This document shows, piece by piece, positions 11,397-23,619 of a DNA stretch of 64,000 bases. Both the position numbers and the translations under genes were made by a program. The stretch spans positions 111,586,062-111,650,061 of the forward strand of contig NC_134367.1 of NCBI RefSeq assembly GCF_035582795.1, written 5' to 3'. The stretch is from Mycteria americana (taxonomy: Eukaryota; Chordata; Aves; Ciconiiformes; Ciconiidae). The notes beneath the pieces were generated by a model. That model saw nothing but the letters and a program-made list of their open reading frames with translations, had not been told where the DNA came from and did not search any database. Numbering within the stretch: the first letter of the stretch is position 1; every line of letters begins with the position of its first letter.

Positions 11397-14197
11397 GTAA
11401 GTAAGTGATTAGTAATAGCTGGCATGAAAGGCCCGAGTCCAGCCGTTCCGCTAATTGCTTCAGAGAGGTGCTTTACCACTAGCAGCCTTGAAAGCGGGAG
11501 TTGAAACCCCAAGAGGGGACGGGGAAGCCCAGTAGGAAACATCCCGTTCCCCTTGGTGCTGCAAAGGTTTTCTGATGCCTGTGCCCTTAGTCCATCGGGC
11601 CGGCAACGTGACGCAGGGAGCGTGCTGCTGGGGTGCCCTTACCAGGACCCTCAGATGGAGCACAGGCGTCAGGTGGAGGGTGACTCGCCATGGGAACGCT
11701 GTCCTTGGGAGAGAGCTCCTCCGCAGCCCTCAGCTGTCTGCTGAAGGGGGTGGTCGGTGCCGAGTACTGACTCCATTAAGCGAGGAAGCAGCCTGAAAGA
11801 AAATCGTGTTTTTAAGTCGTCTGAAAAGCCAGTGAAATGGTGGTAATCAAAAATAGGAAGCCCAGGCTCCTGGCTCAGCACTGCGGAGGACCCCTTTCTA
11901 CACCTGCAGCGTGGCGTGAGGAACACGGGAATGGAGTTGCAGGAGGCCGGAGGTGTAAGGAATTCAGACGAGTTGCTTGGCCTTGCAGCTGACGGAGAAA
12001 TTTCTCTCTGGTGTAAATGGGCAAGGGGGAAGATGCAGACCACAGGGTGAGTACAAAACAAGCAGCTGGAGGAGACCCTTGCAGGGCAAAAGCATCTGGA
12101 GAACAGTGCTGGAGCAATTTGTAGCGTAGCTCTGCCCAAATGTCCCTCTCCATGCTGTGCTTTCCTCTCTCAGTCAGTGTACCAGCAAGTTCACGGTCCT
12201 TCTGTGCATGGGCCAGTATTGGCTACGAAGAATGAGGTCAGACTTGTATATTTTTACGGGAGCATGCACCTGCAGCTGGGTTTGATCTTAGCAGGATAAG
12301 ACAGCTTAATAAGGCTTTTCCTAAGTTTAATACATGCTGGAAAATACAATTGACCTTGTGGGTGCCACTGAAAAGGCTTACTACATCTTGAAGCTAACTT
12401 TCTGGAACGTTTAAATATGGAAAAGCCGAGACTGAGACAGCTTCATTGCAAGGCTGGCTATATTTAATCCTAAAGCCTCGGGAAAATGTCAAAGATGGCA
12501 TTGCAGTAGGAAATCCTATTTTTCTCAAGAACTGTATGTGGCCTAAGCAGACACATTGTTTTCTTCTGGAACACCAGACGCTGTGGAAAATGTCATTTTA
12601 GAAGGTAGACCTTGCAGTCTGATAATACAGCATTTATATAGATTCATAAGCCTGTAAAATGGATCATTACTTGCACAAAAATCCATACTATCTTCTTGGC
12701 TTAATATAGTAGTGAAAGAAAAATTTCCAAGATTTCACCGGAGGAACAGATTGGAGATCATGACAAAGAATGAGCATGTAGTGTAATTTATAGCTTGCCT
12801 GAATTAGACTTCTCATGTCTGATCTGCAGTTAAAACTGGATATAGTAGGCTTAAGTTGGCTTCGTCAGCTAATGAAGAGCTTATATCAGGATAGTGGCTG
12901 TTCATTTAGCCTGGCTGTGTTCTGCGATCCAGTCTCTGCAGCTGTTTCCTGATCTTGTTGATGTGTTTAAAGAACACACATTTGGTACTCCATGCTTCTG
13001 GAGGTGGCATATCTTCACACTTCCTGCAAAGACTTAGCACTATACTTTACAGAGTAGTAGAAACAAAAGCCCATAACATAAACAATCAAAATCCTTCAGG
13101 GAGAGGGATCCTATTTCAAAGGACAGTCTCGAAGTCCAGCCCCACAAAAAGACTCATGGCCAGTTCTGCCGTAGCTCAAAACTAAGATCCAAAGCATGTA
13201 TGCCTCCCTTAAGGCATATGCCTATCTATGCCTATCTTGCTCTGCCTTAAGCTAGTTTGTCAGGGTAAATATTTACATATTTTGAAATATAAAACAGGTA
13301 TCAACCCCAAACTTCTGCCATAGTAATAGACAAAAAAATCCAACATGTAACATCTACCTGAAAGATTTACATAGGGATGTGGAAGTTTGTGTAGGAGACC
13401 AAGACACACCCCCACACTATCATAAGCAGTAATAATAAGCTACTGGATATGTGACTTGGAGGACAGACTAACACCATATATATTTTTATATAAACTGTTT
13501 GTTAAATGAATGCACGCTATAGAAGAGGGACCACCTAGTTGTCCGTTAGAAATACTGTCCTGCTTCTTTCCCAGATCTAATCCCCTTTTACTTCCTGAGC
13601 TATTGGAAAAGCTAAAAATAACAATAAGGGGAGGTGTAAACATTTTTCAGGCAGCTGTTTTGTTCTTATTCAAAGTGGCTGCTGCCTCTCCTTGTTGCTT
13701 GTGGCACCGGAATCATGAGGTGTCCTCACCCTCGTAGCTGCTGCCAGCGTAAGATGAGGTACCCTTTGGAGATGGCTTAGAAGCCATCGCTCTCAAATGG
13801 AGGTGAAGCCTATCAACGCCCAGGGAAAGTCCCTTAGGGGTCTGGCTGGACTGGGACCGAAATGCAGGGTTGTAGAGCCGGCAGATACATCAGAGCTGCT
13901 TTGAGTAGAGGGCCACGGCAGCCTCGTGATGGTTACTATAAGCTGCAAGCCTTTGAGAACCCTTGAAGGATACTTTGGTTTCTAGGCAATGTTGTGCCCT
14001 GTGCCACGACAGCTGAAGGGCTCTGGGTACCTGCAGCAGCCGAATATGCCTCTGCAGGCTGCAGCAGCCCCTCTGGGTCTGAGTGCGGTTAATGCAAGTG
14101 TGACAGGGAGACAGGGGACACATGAGAGTGTGGGCAACAACCACGGGCACCAGGGAGGTGCTGAGTGAAGGGAATGGCCATGGAGCTGCAAGGAGCC

Positions 14198-14222
14198 AAA
14201 AAAAAAAAAAAAAAAAAAAAAA
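14198..14222 (+). repeat. Poly(A) run of 25 bases
   Basis: An uninterrupted run of 25 A. I looked for the body of a processed pseudogene upstream and found neither a poly(A) signal nor a recognisable coding remnant, so the origin is unknown. Confidence 0.9.
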
Positions 14223-16138
14223 GGAAATGGCAAAATCCAGACTGGAAAGATGTGTGAGGACATATGGCATGGCAGAAATACAGTATACAACAGGAGGGTA
14301 GTGCAAGGGAAGCAAGTGGAATGTAGAGGCAGATGGAGGACAGGAGCGTGCGTATAGAAAGCACGGAGGGGGATGTGAGTAGGGCAGCAGCTTCTCTCGT
14401 CTCGAGCGAAAGTTGCGGGGAAGGAGGCAGGACTGGAGCAGCACTCGCCTGGGTTTTCTCTGAAAGACGATGCCAACAGTAGATGAAAAAACAACACTGA
14501 ATTTGCAATAAAGAAAAATGCAATTCAGGAATCATGAGCTGAAATGACTTAAACTCACGGGATTAGTAAAGCTGTAACACAGTTGCAGTGGTCTTGCGTA
14601 GGGAAAGAGAAACTCCGCTCTGAACACAGACTGTGTCGTTGAAATGGGTGCAGCAGCTCTGAACCGAGTCCAGTTCAACACCTGACAAGAAGTGTTGAAA
14701 GGATAAATAGTAGGGCAAGGTTTCATTTGCTAGAGATGTGAGGGGGAAAAAACCTCTTTCTCTAAGCAAGGATTAGATTGCTTCCACTTAGCACTAGCCT
14801 TCAGGTTCCCCACGTTACATCAGTATTCAAAATACGTTGGCATCCCTCTTGTTCCTGAAAGTGGTTGTAGAAGTGGTACTTTTAAGCTTTCCGGTTGTAA
14901 AAATAATTTTCTGTTGTATCAGGGCAGGGGGAGGATGTGTGTAAAGAAGCTGAATTAAAGGGTTCACTAAGATGAAATATTTAGCTTAAAAATTTTACCT
15001 TTCAAAGAGGTTTTTTCAAAACCCTATTACCATCCTATTGCTCAACTTGCTTTATTGTTGACCCATTACACTGAAAGGGGAAAGCTACTTTTCTTATTTT
15101 GGGTGTATGCCACACCTGTTTTTTCTGCACTGTTAAACCCACAGCCTTCAGGTTCTCTAGAAACCCTTAGGGCTTCTGGATACCCATGCAACCAGGAATT
15201 AAATATTTTCCATTTCCATCTGAAATGAATTTAAAATGGTGTCATATAAATTTACATCAGAGATTAATACCGTAATTACAATCCGGAAACAAAGCCACAT
15301 GTGCTAATCTAGCAAATGTCCTTGTGCTGTAGCAATATAGCTTATTCACAAGCGGCCTTCCTGCTCTCTCTTTTGTTAGGATATTGTCACATGGACACAT
15401 TGGCACAGTTCCACAAAAAGAGATGCGTGTATCCAGCATGAGTTTCTTTTTCTATAGCAGAAGTGTGAGAGACAAGAGCACTCATTGCGTTGCATGCAAG
15501 CCTTTATCTTCGTTCTATACATATACTTGCCGATAGAGAGAGCACTTTGTAACAATGATGACTCTCTCAATAATTTTTTTTGTTAACCTAACTGTAACTT
15601 CCTTTAACAGAGTATTCAGAAATTATTTCTACAATTGTGCATTGCGGACCATGCAGAAACCAGTTAAGTGCAAAACGTAATGAGCATAAAGGTACAACGG
15701 AGGGAACATTTGTGCCTGTTCTCACCAGACAATATCCACACTGCACTTATGCGCGTCTCTATAGGTGCCTCTCAGATGCAGAGGCTGGAACGACATCAGC
15801 CCTAATGGGAACGAGAAATGGGAATTGCTCAGCTAAACTCGTATGTTAGCCTCCTCGTTCCTGTTTTTCGTGTGCTTTGAACACAGTAAACCCTGGAGGA
15901 AGCATGGGATCCATGTTCAGGATAAAATTTCTTCATAGCCACACTGTGGCTAAAGAGATTCAGTTAGCATCTGCCACTGGAGATCACAGGTTAGCAAGAA
16001 GCATGGAGAACAAGAAGTTAATAAAGCTTTGCAGTTGCCATACAAGCGTTGCCCGTCTGCTACAGAAATAACAGCTGAAGGGCAGCCAATGCCTTTCAGA
16101 GGCCCAAGTGCTTATAAGACATGAAGTCTCAAATAATC

Positions 16139-16195
16139 TGTAATTTAACCGGTAATTTAACCAGTAATTTAAAATAACCAGTAATACTGGTAACT
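16139..16195 (+). repeat. Short degenerate tandem repeat, about 12-bp unit
   Basis: Three to four imperfect copies of a GGTAATTTAACC-like unit follow one another, degenerating to AGTAATACTGGTAAC at the end. Confidence 0.75.
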
Positions 16196-19100
16196 GCTGT
16201 GGTGCTATGAATATAAACCTACTAACTGGGGAAGGTTTGTCTAGGTGTGAAAATTATGTCAAAAAAAGAAGCAAATTGGAGTGTCTGTCAGGTAAGGGAG
16301 TGATTTATGTCTGGTATATGATGGGAAGAAATATAGATATGGAAAACTTGGCTGCCAGGATTCAGTTTGCTGGGGATCTAGTCAGCAAAAATTCTTCCAG
16401 TATAAGGGAAATCTGATGAGACAAGCCAGACACAAGATAAATTGCTATGACATCACAGAAACAGTATCATCAATGTCTGGGAGTGCTGGAGTGCTCATCA
16501 TCGAAAGACTAGACATGGTTTTATAGCAAGGATGTCAGAAGAAACAAAAAGAAATTCTGCGTAATTTTGGTCCAAAATAGACAGCCATGGATCCTGTTCT
16601 CCCATAACTTTAAGATTACCAGCATTGCAAATTCAGTTTTTCTGACCAACAGATCTATTTCTTACCATGCTCATTAAAGACTTTCTTCCCCTGCTTCTGT
16701 GAAGAACGCAGGAAACTGGTTGGTGACCCTTCCACACTGCTGCTGCTGGTACATGGCGTGTCCATGATGCAGGCCAACACGGAGACATCTGCTAGGGAAA
16801 CAAGATGTTTTCACGTGACATTTTATTTTAAAATCTGGTTTTTGAGCAAATCTGGGGTTCACAGGCTGCACCAATGAAGGGAAAAAATATCTTTTGTAAG
16901 GCTTTCAAAAAGCTCTGTCTAGTTGACAGCGTGGCAGCTACCGCTTAACAATGCAGGTCTCCGAGTCAGTACCATCAACGAGCCACAGAAATTCCCTTTG
17001 AGTAGAGTTGAGATCAGCATCTGCATTCATGTGTGGACCCTAGTCTTCCAGCTTTCTGGAAGGTAACGTACTTCTGTGGCCATGGCTCCCTGGGACAATT
17101 AACTTCAACTAAAATAATGAAACCGTCTACCTAGGGCAGGGAGCAAAAGTGCAGAGGACAGAACTGCCCCGGGAAATAAAATTGGGTTATGGCACTTATT
17201 TTACAATATATCAAAGTGACCCCAGTTCTCACCATGCTCAAACCTGCTTTGAATTAGCTTTTCCTTAAAAATGCATCCCGATACACAGCCTTATACACAG
17301 ACATAACTCTCTATAAAGGGCTCAAGCAGTTTCTTCTCTACAGGTTGGGGGAAGTGGGATAAGAGAGTCTCAGTGACTTGACTATCTTTAGCTACTTAAA
17401 GAGGCCTAATCTTACAACTCCGAGGCCACACAGAAGCTCTTAATGGCTGTATAGTTTCACGTGGTCTTATTGTACAAAGATAAATTGCTTTGCTCCCATC
17501 CTAAATTGCCTGTTCTATGGAGCCTTGCCTGTAAATTAATAACAAATGTAAGACAATCAGTAGAATTGTATTTCTGCAAGAGAAATTGATCTGTTAACAT
17601 TTAAATTCTTTGCCATGGGCTTTAGTAAATCTTTTAGTTGAAGGTAAGATTAACTTCTTCCCTATGGCTGCAACATCTTGGCTTGTACTGTTTTTAAAGA
17701 TGCATGAAGGATAGATATCCTTGCCTTTCAGCTTTTTGATCACATCACTTTCATTTGGCCAGATGCTATCATGGCCATAAATTTCAAAGCTAAAAATAGA
17801 CTTGACTTTTTTTTCCCCTTATCCCTTAATTCTCTCAAATAGATAATGATTCAGAGCTACCTTGTGACCTTTCAAGTCTAGCTCACTGCATGTTAAGTGA
17901 ACACACTGATTTGGAGAGCACAAGTCTTATACTCTGAGGTTTTTAAAAAAGGAGTTGGAATTTCCTATCTTTTATTTAAAGCAGTAGGTAAGAGCAAGGT
18001 GACTTTATTCCTTTACTGTACAACATACACATGCCAACTCTGGAGCCTAAAAGCCTGATTCTGGTTTTTCACTTCAAATAATTCTATCACCAAATCTTTA
18101 CAAGACTGCTTCATAATACGTAAAGCCATTAAAACACGAAATCCTGCTTTCACTTGTACTACCATAAATCTTGAGTAATTGATTAAGGAAAACTGACATC
18201 AGATTTGTGCCATCATAGAAAAGAGCAAAGAACGATCATCAGCTCTTGTCTATATGACCGCAATATTAATTGCTACAAAGGGACTTTGTTAGCATCTTGG
18301 TTTAAAATGAATGTTATGACAGGAATGGCTTTTTTGAAAGAATAAACTGCAGCAGATATTTCTGTTTAAATGTCTAAGATGAAATCCAATAGCACAGCAT
18401 CGAAACTTGAAAGATCAAGCAAGACACATTAATTCATCAGGAGTTCAATCTTTGTGGAGGCTGTCCCTCAACACCAGATTTTCTGCCAGTTTCTCTGGCA
18501 CGTCTCTGTGGGGTAATTCCCAAAACATCTTGGCAGCCTCAGACAGCTGGTATTCCCCATCGCTGACATGATGCAGTTATCCAGAAGGTGCTTTTAGGAA
18601 GCTAGGGAATTCAAGACTGCAACTCTGTTTCACTGTTTTATTTTCCCTTGATGTGCAGGAAGGAAAAATTTGGTTCTGGTCAAAGGCTTAGCATAAACGC
18701 TACGCTAGATGAAAGGGGAGCACATGGAAGTTTTGCACTGATGGAAATAATGGCACTCTGAATTTGCTTCTTGGCAGTGCAAAGGGTATCGCAATAGCAG
18801 TGTAATGCACGACTGCTTTGACTGTGGTCTAAATTGTTTTAGTCAGGGATGTCAACAAGGAAAGGAGTATGCGGGGTGTATTTTGCCGATTGTTTTATGT
18901 GTGCGCACTCCTTCTGGTGATACTGGTTGTGCGAAAGTAAAGGGTGTGAGCCTTCTCTTTAATTAACTCTGGCACTGATATCACTGCCCCATGGTCTATC
19001 TGCAGTGTCTAGGCTGGGCAGGACATCCCAAATGGCAAAACTCTTGATTGCAGCATGGGTTGCCTGTTACTTTCCTGCCTTCCCTGGACTTAGAATTAAC

Positions 19101-22100
19101 CCACTCTTAATAGAAGGGCAACTCTGTTCCTATGACTTCACAGGAGTTTTATGAGGGCATATTGACTCCTTATAAAGCATTGGATACAGTTACAATAAAT
19201 ACTATGAGGAGACCAAGAGGAAATTATTCATCTGCAAATCAGACACTGAGCACGAACAAAATACTGACATTATACTGAGCATGCGGTCTGGGGGTGGGGA
19301 GAGACGTAGAGGGAACGAGTCTGTGAGAGAAGGTGGCTATGGCAGCGAGGATGCACAGAAAGGAACTGCGCTGAGCTCAGTGCATTGAACTCTGGCCGTA
19401 CCTTACTTCTGTGAGAGGGTTTTGCCATTTAAAAGGTCTCTTCCCCCACTCATGCCCATAAACCAAGGAAGGATAAAACCAAAGAAAACATAAAACCTAG
19501 TTTCTATCACAGGGGATGCTTGATGTTTTCAGGATATGCCACCAACAAGTGTTGGATTGGAACAAACAGCTCGAACAGATGATTTGAACGGCATTTGTTA
19601 CATCTGGCAAAGGTACGAACAGTTAGTAATGGTCTTCTGGGGGAGCTGTCAGTCATTCCTAGCAGGCAGCACTGCTAATCTCCATAATTACACAATCCAT
19701 CATGATGTAATGCACACTCAAATAATTTTGTGTCTTCTATTTTCTGTATCGTCCACCTCCTTTGCCTTTAAGCTCTTTATGGCAAGGAGCATTTCAGTAT
19801 TTGTAGTTTGCCACAGCACGTGCATGCTTCTTGCTTTGTTTTTGATGGTTAATGAATCAACGTTGCTTTTTAAATGGTGAAAATTATAACTAAAGCATGA
19901 CATCAAAACAAGAAGACTGTCTGGAAATTCCAGGTCAGTTCACTGATATGCACAATTCAGAGAAATCAGTGAAGTCTTCCCAGCAGTGCTTTTGTTTAGT
20001 TGAATATCAGTTGATACAGTAAGTGTAGTCCTGCTAAAACTGTTGTGTTCTCCATCTCTTAGCAAAACCTGAAAAGCATCTCTTTCTGAATACACACTAA
20101 TCTCAGTGAATTCATAATGTTTTGTGTATGGTAGAAACCACCTCCAAATAACATCTAAGCAACTCAGAAATGAACAGTCTTGGCAACACCTGTAGGGAAG
20201 ATCAGTAACCTTTCCCTTTTCAGTATGAAACTGTCTTTACCACATCACACGCAAAGTCTGCTACAAAACAAGATCATGAACCCGCGTTGCAAAACTGTTT
20301 GTTCTCAGAAGAGTTCAGTAAATGCCAAATTCATAAGCGAACCTAAAAAAATAAACAAAGGAGCCCAATTCTGTTACCGTCCCTGGTGGGACCTGGGGCT
20401 GTATATATCTGTTTGATTTTGGCCCTAAAATTAAACTACCAGCTTCTTTGGTGTATTGCTTGCTGATTAGTAGTGTATTGCAGTTGTGGGAAAACACAGC
20501 CACTACAATGTGTGCACTGGATGGAAACAACTCGCTTGTGCAACAGCTGCCTTTGTCTTAGTTGCCTGCCTTGTGTGTCTCTGCCTTTTAGCTGCATGAG
20601 AGTTATAGTTGATGTAACTGCTACAGTATGGAAAAATACAGTTATGAAAGCCACTTCTAACAGGTTGGATATAGCCGTGTCCCATTTCCTGAGAAATGCA
20701 GTCAAGCAAAGAAACAAAGGAACCAAACCAAAAATGCTTGAAATATCACGTGCATCTTTTCAGAGCTCGGTGTTTCATATGTCAGTGCCGTTTTCCCTGA
20801 AGTGACATACCTAATTCTCAGCTTGGCCCAAAGGAATTTAGGAGATCGCCAGCCGAAGTGAAAAAGTAGGAGCTTCTTCAGAGGCAGGTATAAATAGTTC
20901 ATTCTCCCAGTTGCCTCCTTTCCATCTCACCAGTGTCACAGGGTGCTGTCAAAGATCACTCTTGCTTTGAGAAGTAGTCCCTAAGCAATGTGTAGAGAAA
21001 ACTGGATCATTGAAGGGTTTCTCTTTGGAGCAATCCACCAACCAACTAAATGAAAAAGATGCCCACTCCTTCAGCCTGCATCTTTGCTCTGTATTACTCC
21101 TTTTCCCTTATCCCTCTGAGTAGCCACCCACCCTCGCTACTATTTAATCTGTTTTTTCAAGGGACAGAGATCTGTGCTGGGGAGTAACTGTCAAACTCCA
21201 ATTGTGGCTCAAGGTATCATCAATGGCATCTCGCATATCTCATTTTAAGAAAAGGACATGCATTCCAGGAACACAAATTATCTATTTAGAAGAATATTCA
21301 GATTACAAAACCTCAAGGACAGGAAGTGTTGGAATCAGTGCTGCCCAGGCAAGTAACATTTTTTAAATTCAGGCATAAGCTATTAAGAACATTTTTTCAC
21401 CCCCCAGCCAATTTATCTTAATTCCAGATCTCTGTCCCGGTAGCTTCTCTTGCAGCAAGACTGAACTGAAAATCCACGCAGGGAAGACTTCCAGTTCAAA
21501 TCCTGTTTATTTTTATTTGTTGTTTTACACCTCCATTTTTAGGCCTCAATTCCTTTTCATTGAGCCATGCACTTCTGGAGTGTGTTGTTTTAAATTTCAC
21601 AGTTGGATAAAGTGAGAGTTAGTCACCCTCTATCCAGAGCACAGCTAACTGGACCTCGTGGGCGGAGGCTCGGGAGAAGAAGATTAAGAGGTTTCCCCAA
21701 CCCATGATGCCTGTAGGATGTCAGGGCAGAACTTTTGCTCAAGAGGTAATTAAAGCAGATGAAATGGCCTCCTGGAATGGGGATTAGCTCACTGTAAAAG
21801 GAGGGGGCTGGAAAATAAAGGAGAAGATACACCGAGCATTGCTGACTCCTGCAAGCAATGAGATGAGTGGGCACTGCAGGAGCACCCCTCTTTCTCACAC
21901 TGAAATCTTCTGTCCGAGAGAAGTTGTTGGTGAAGAGATGCATTTAGCACTGCTGCTACAAGAGAAAATAACTCGGCCCACAGACATCCATTTCTAAGAC
22001 AGAAAGAACAAGCCAGGGAAGGGTGTCTCCCTGCCAGCCTTCGTGCTGGACATCCTGCACTAAAGGCCAGAGAGCCACAACAAAAAAGTGCCCCAAGCTC

Positions 22101-23562
22101 TGCGTTTCTGGAATCAAAGCCATCGCTCATTATGCACTGTGCACCTAGGCTACCACTTTTGACCTCCAAATTGTTACAGGAGATGAGTGTAGCATGCTTC
22201 CATCAGGGTAGGATGCTTCCACGATTAGCCTCATTATAAGAGACCTTTTAAGTCTTATTATTGATACATTATATTGCTTTGTTGCTGGCAGTCTTCAAGC
22301 CAATGGAGATCCTGGCTATGTGACCCATCCTCAAGATGAAAAGAAAAATTGGAGCAAATTTGCATGTGGAAGAGTTCAAGGTCCAGTTTTTGAAAGGAGA
22401 TAAATGCCTCATCATTTTATTGACTATCATATGAACACAGAAAATTTTCAGCATTCCTTGTGAGCTGGCCCTACATAGTCAAGTATTTGGATAGAATTAA
22501 GTTACATTTACAAAACTGCTATTACTGTCAGCTGAAATAAGCTGAAATAAGCACTACTGGCAGTCGAGAGACCTTTTAGAAAGGTAACAACTTACTTTTT
22601 ATTTGACATGAAGAGAGACTTCTTAACTAACTCAGTTGTCTGTACTCGGTGCTTTTGTTACTTGTCGCTGAAAATACACTCTTTACTATTCTGGAAAATG
22701 GTTGTAAAAGTGACCCTTTTTTTCTATAAACTTTTCTGCTGGATTATTTATAAAATACCATGCATTAAAGCATTTACACAGCAATAGTGAAATGAAATAA
22801 ATCCTTTCCCTGCTCCAAGCAAAAGATTCTAATAAAACCCTAAAGGTCATTATCTTCAAAACATTACCAATGCAGGAGTTCAGTTTAAAAACATGGAAGT
22901 GAAGCCTGGTTACAAAAAGCTGACGTTATTCTGTGGAATAATTGCAGCACATCTTAACCTCCTGTCCCACCACTTTGTCCTCGGAAGATTTTGGATTAGC
23001 CGTTTTGTCATGACCTGATTAAAAAAACCCAAGCGGGCAGGCAGGAAGCGGGCTCCGTGCAAACTCCGCGTGGTACTGCCAAAATAAACATGCCTGATTG
23101 CTGCAGGGTTTCTGCCAAAAACCAAGGATAGGACTCGACTGGAGGCAAAGGGAAAGAAACAGAGAAGAAATGACAGTTTGGCATCCAAGTCAGGAAGGGA
23201 CAGTGCATGGTGTCACTAGGGCAGGACTCTTCGAAGCGAATGGCCATTACAGTAGGACCCTTCCCCGCGACTCAGCCAAGAGCCACCTTGTACGGCATCC
23301 TCAAGCATGGGGACAGAGAGGCTTTGCTGACACAGGCAGCTTCAGCTGGTTCCAGCAAGTGCCTCAGAAAGATCGGCATCCACCCATAAACATCTCTAGC
23401 TTTAATCTTCAGCCCTGGGGCGCTCAGTCAGTGCTCGAGGACAAATATCTGGCACTCAGCAGCCTGCTGGTGGGTGTGAGTCTGGACCCGGCTTTTTGCA
23501 CATGGAAATCTGTCACAAATGCCAAACTATATGCATTTCTCCTCTTCCCCCTCCCCTTTTCA

Positions 23563-23619
23563 GGAGTTGGATTTGATGATCCTTATGGGTCCCTTCGAAC
23601 TTGAGATATTCTATGATTC
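23563..23619 (+). mobile_element. CR1 LINE 3' tail fragment
   Basis: The bases GGAGTTGGATTTGATGATCC, then a GGGTCCCTT core and an ending ATATTCTATGATTC, match the conserved 3' end of chicken-repeat-1 LINEs. Only this 57-bp end is recognisable. It is the expected product of extreme 5' truncation. Confidence 0.8.

Larger units (their letters stand above)
5994..23562. other. Long intergenic stretch without recognised genes
   Basis: About 17.5 kb of mostly AT-rich DNA. Local GC-richer, CpG-containing patches lie at about 6,600-6,960, 11,450-12,160 and 13,680-14,150. Open frames in them (136, 156 and 184 codons on the minus strand) overlap others in different frames and show no domain, so I treat them as chance. 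One splice-flanked open segment is listed separately at 11,265-11,396. No tRNA, rRNA or other RNA gene was recognised. Confidence 0.55.

Noticed and set aside
11669-12139. 156-codon minus-strand frame in a GC-richer patch
   Set aside because: It overlaps other open frames in the same patch, has no domain and no splice or promoter support.
14198-14222. Poly(A) run as the tail of a processed pseudogene
   Set aside because: No poly(A) signal or gene-like sequence could be found in the several hundred bases upstream.
13890-14535. Three overlapping minus-strand frames of 148-184 codons
   Set aside because: They overlap in three different phases and run through a 25-base homopolymer; none shows a domain.
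21490-21510. GTTCAAATCC, like the B box of a tRNA gene
   Set aside because: No matching A box or cloverleaf arms were found at the right spacing.
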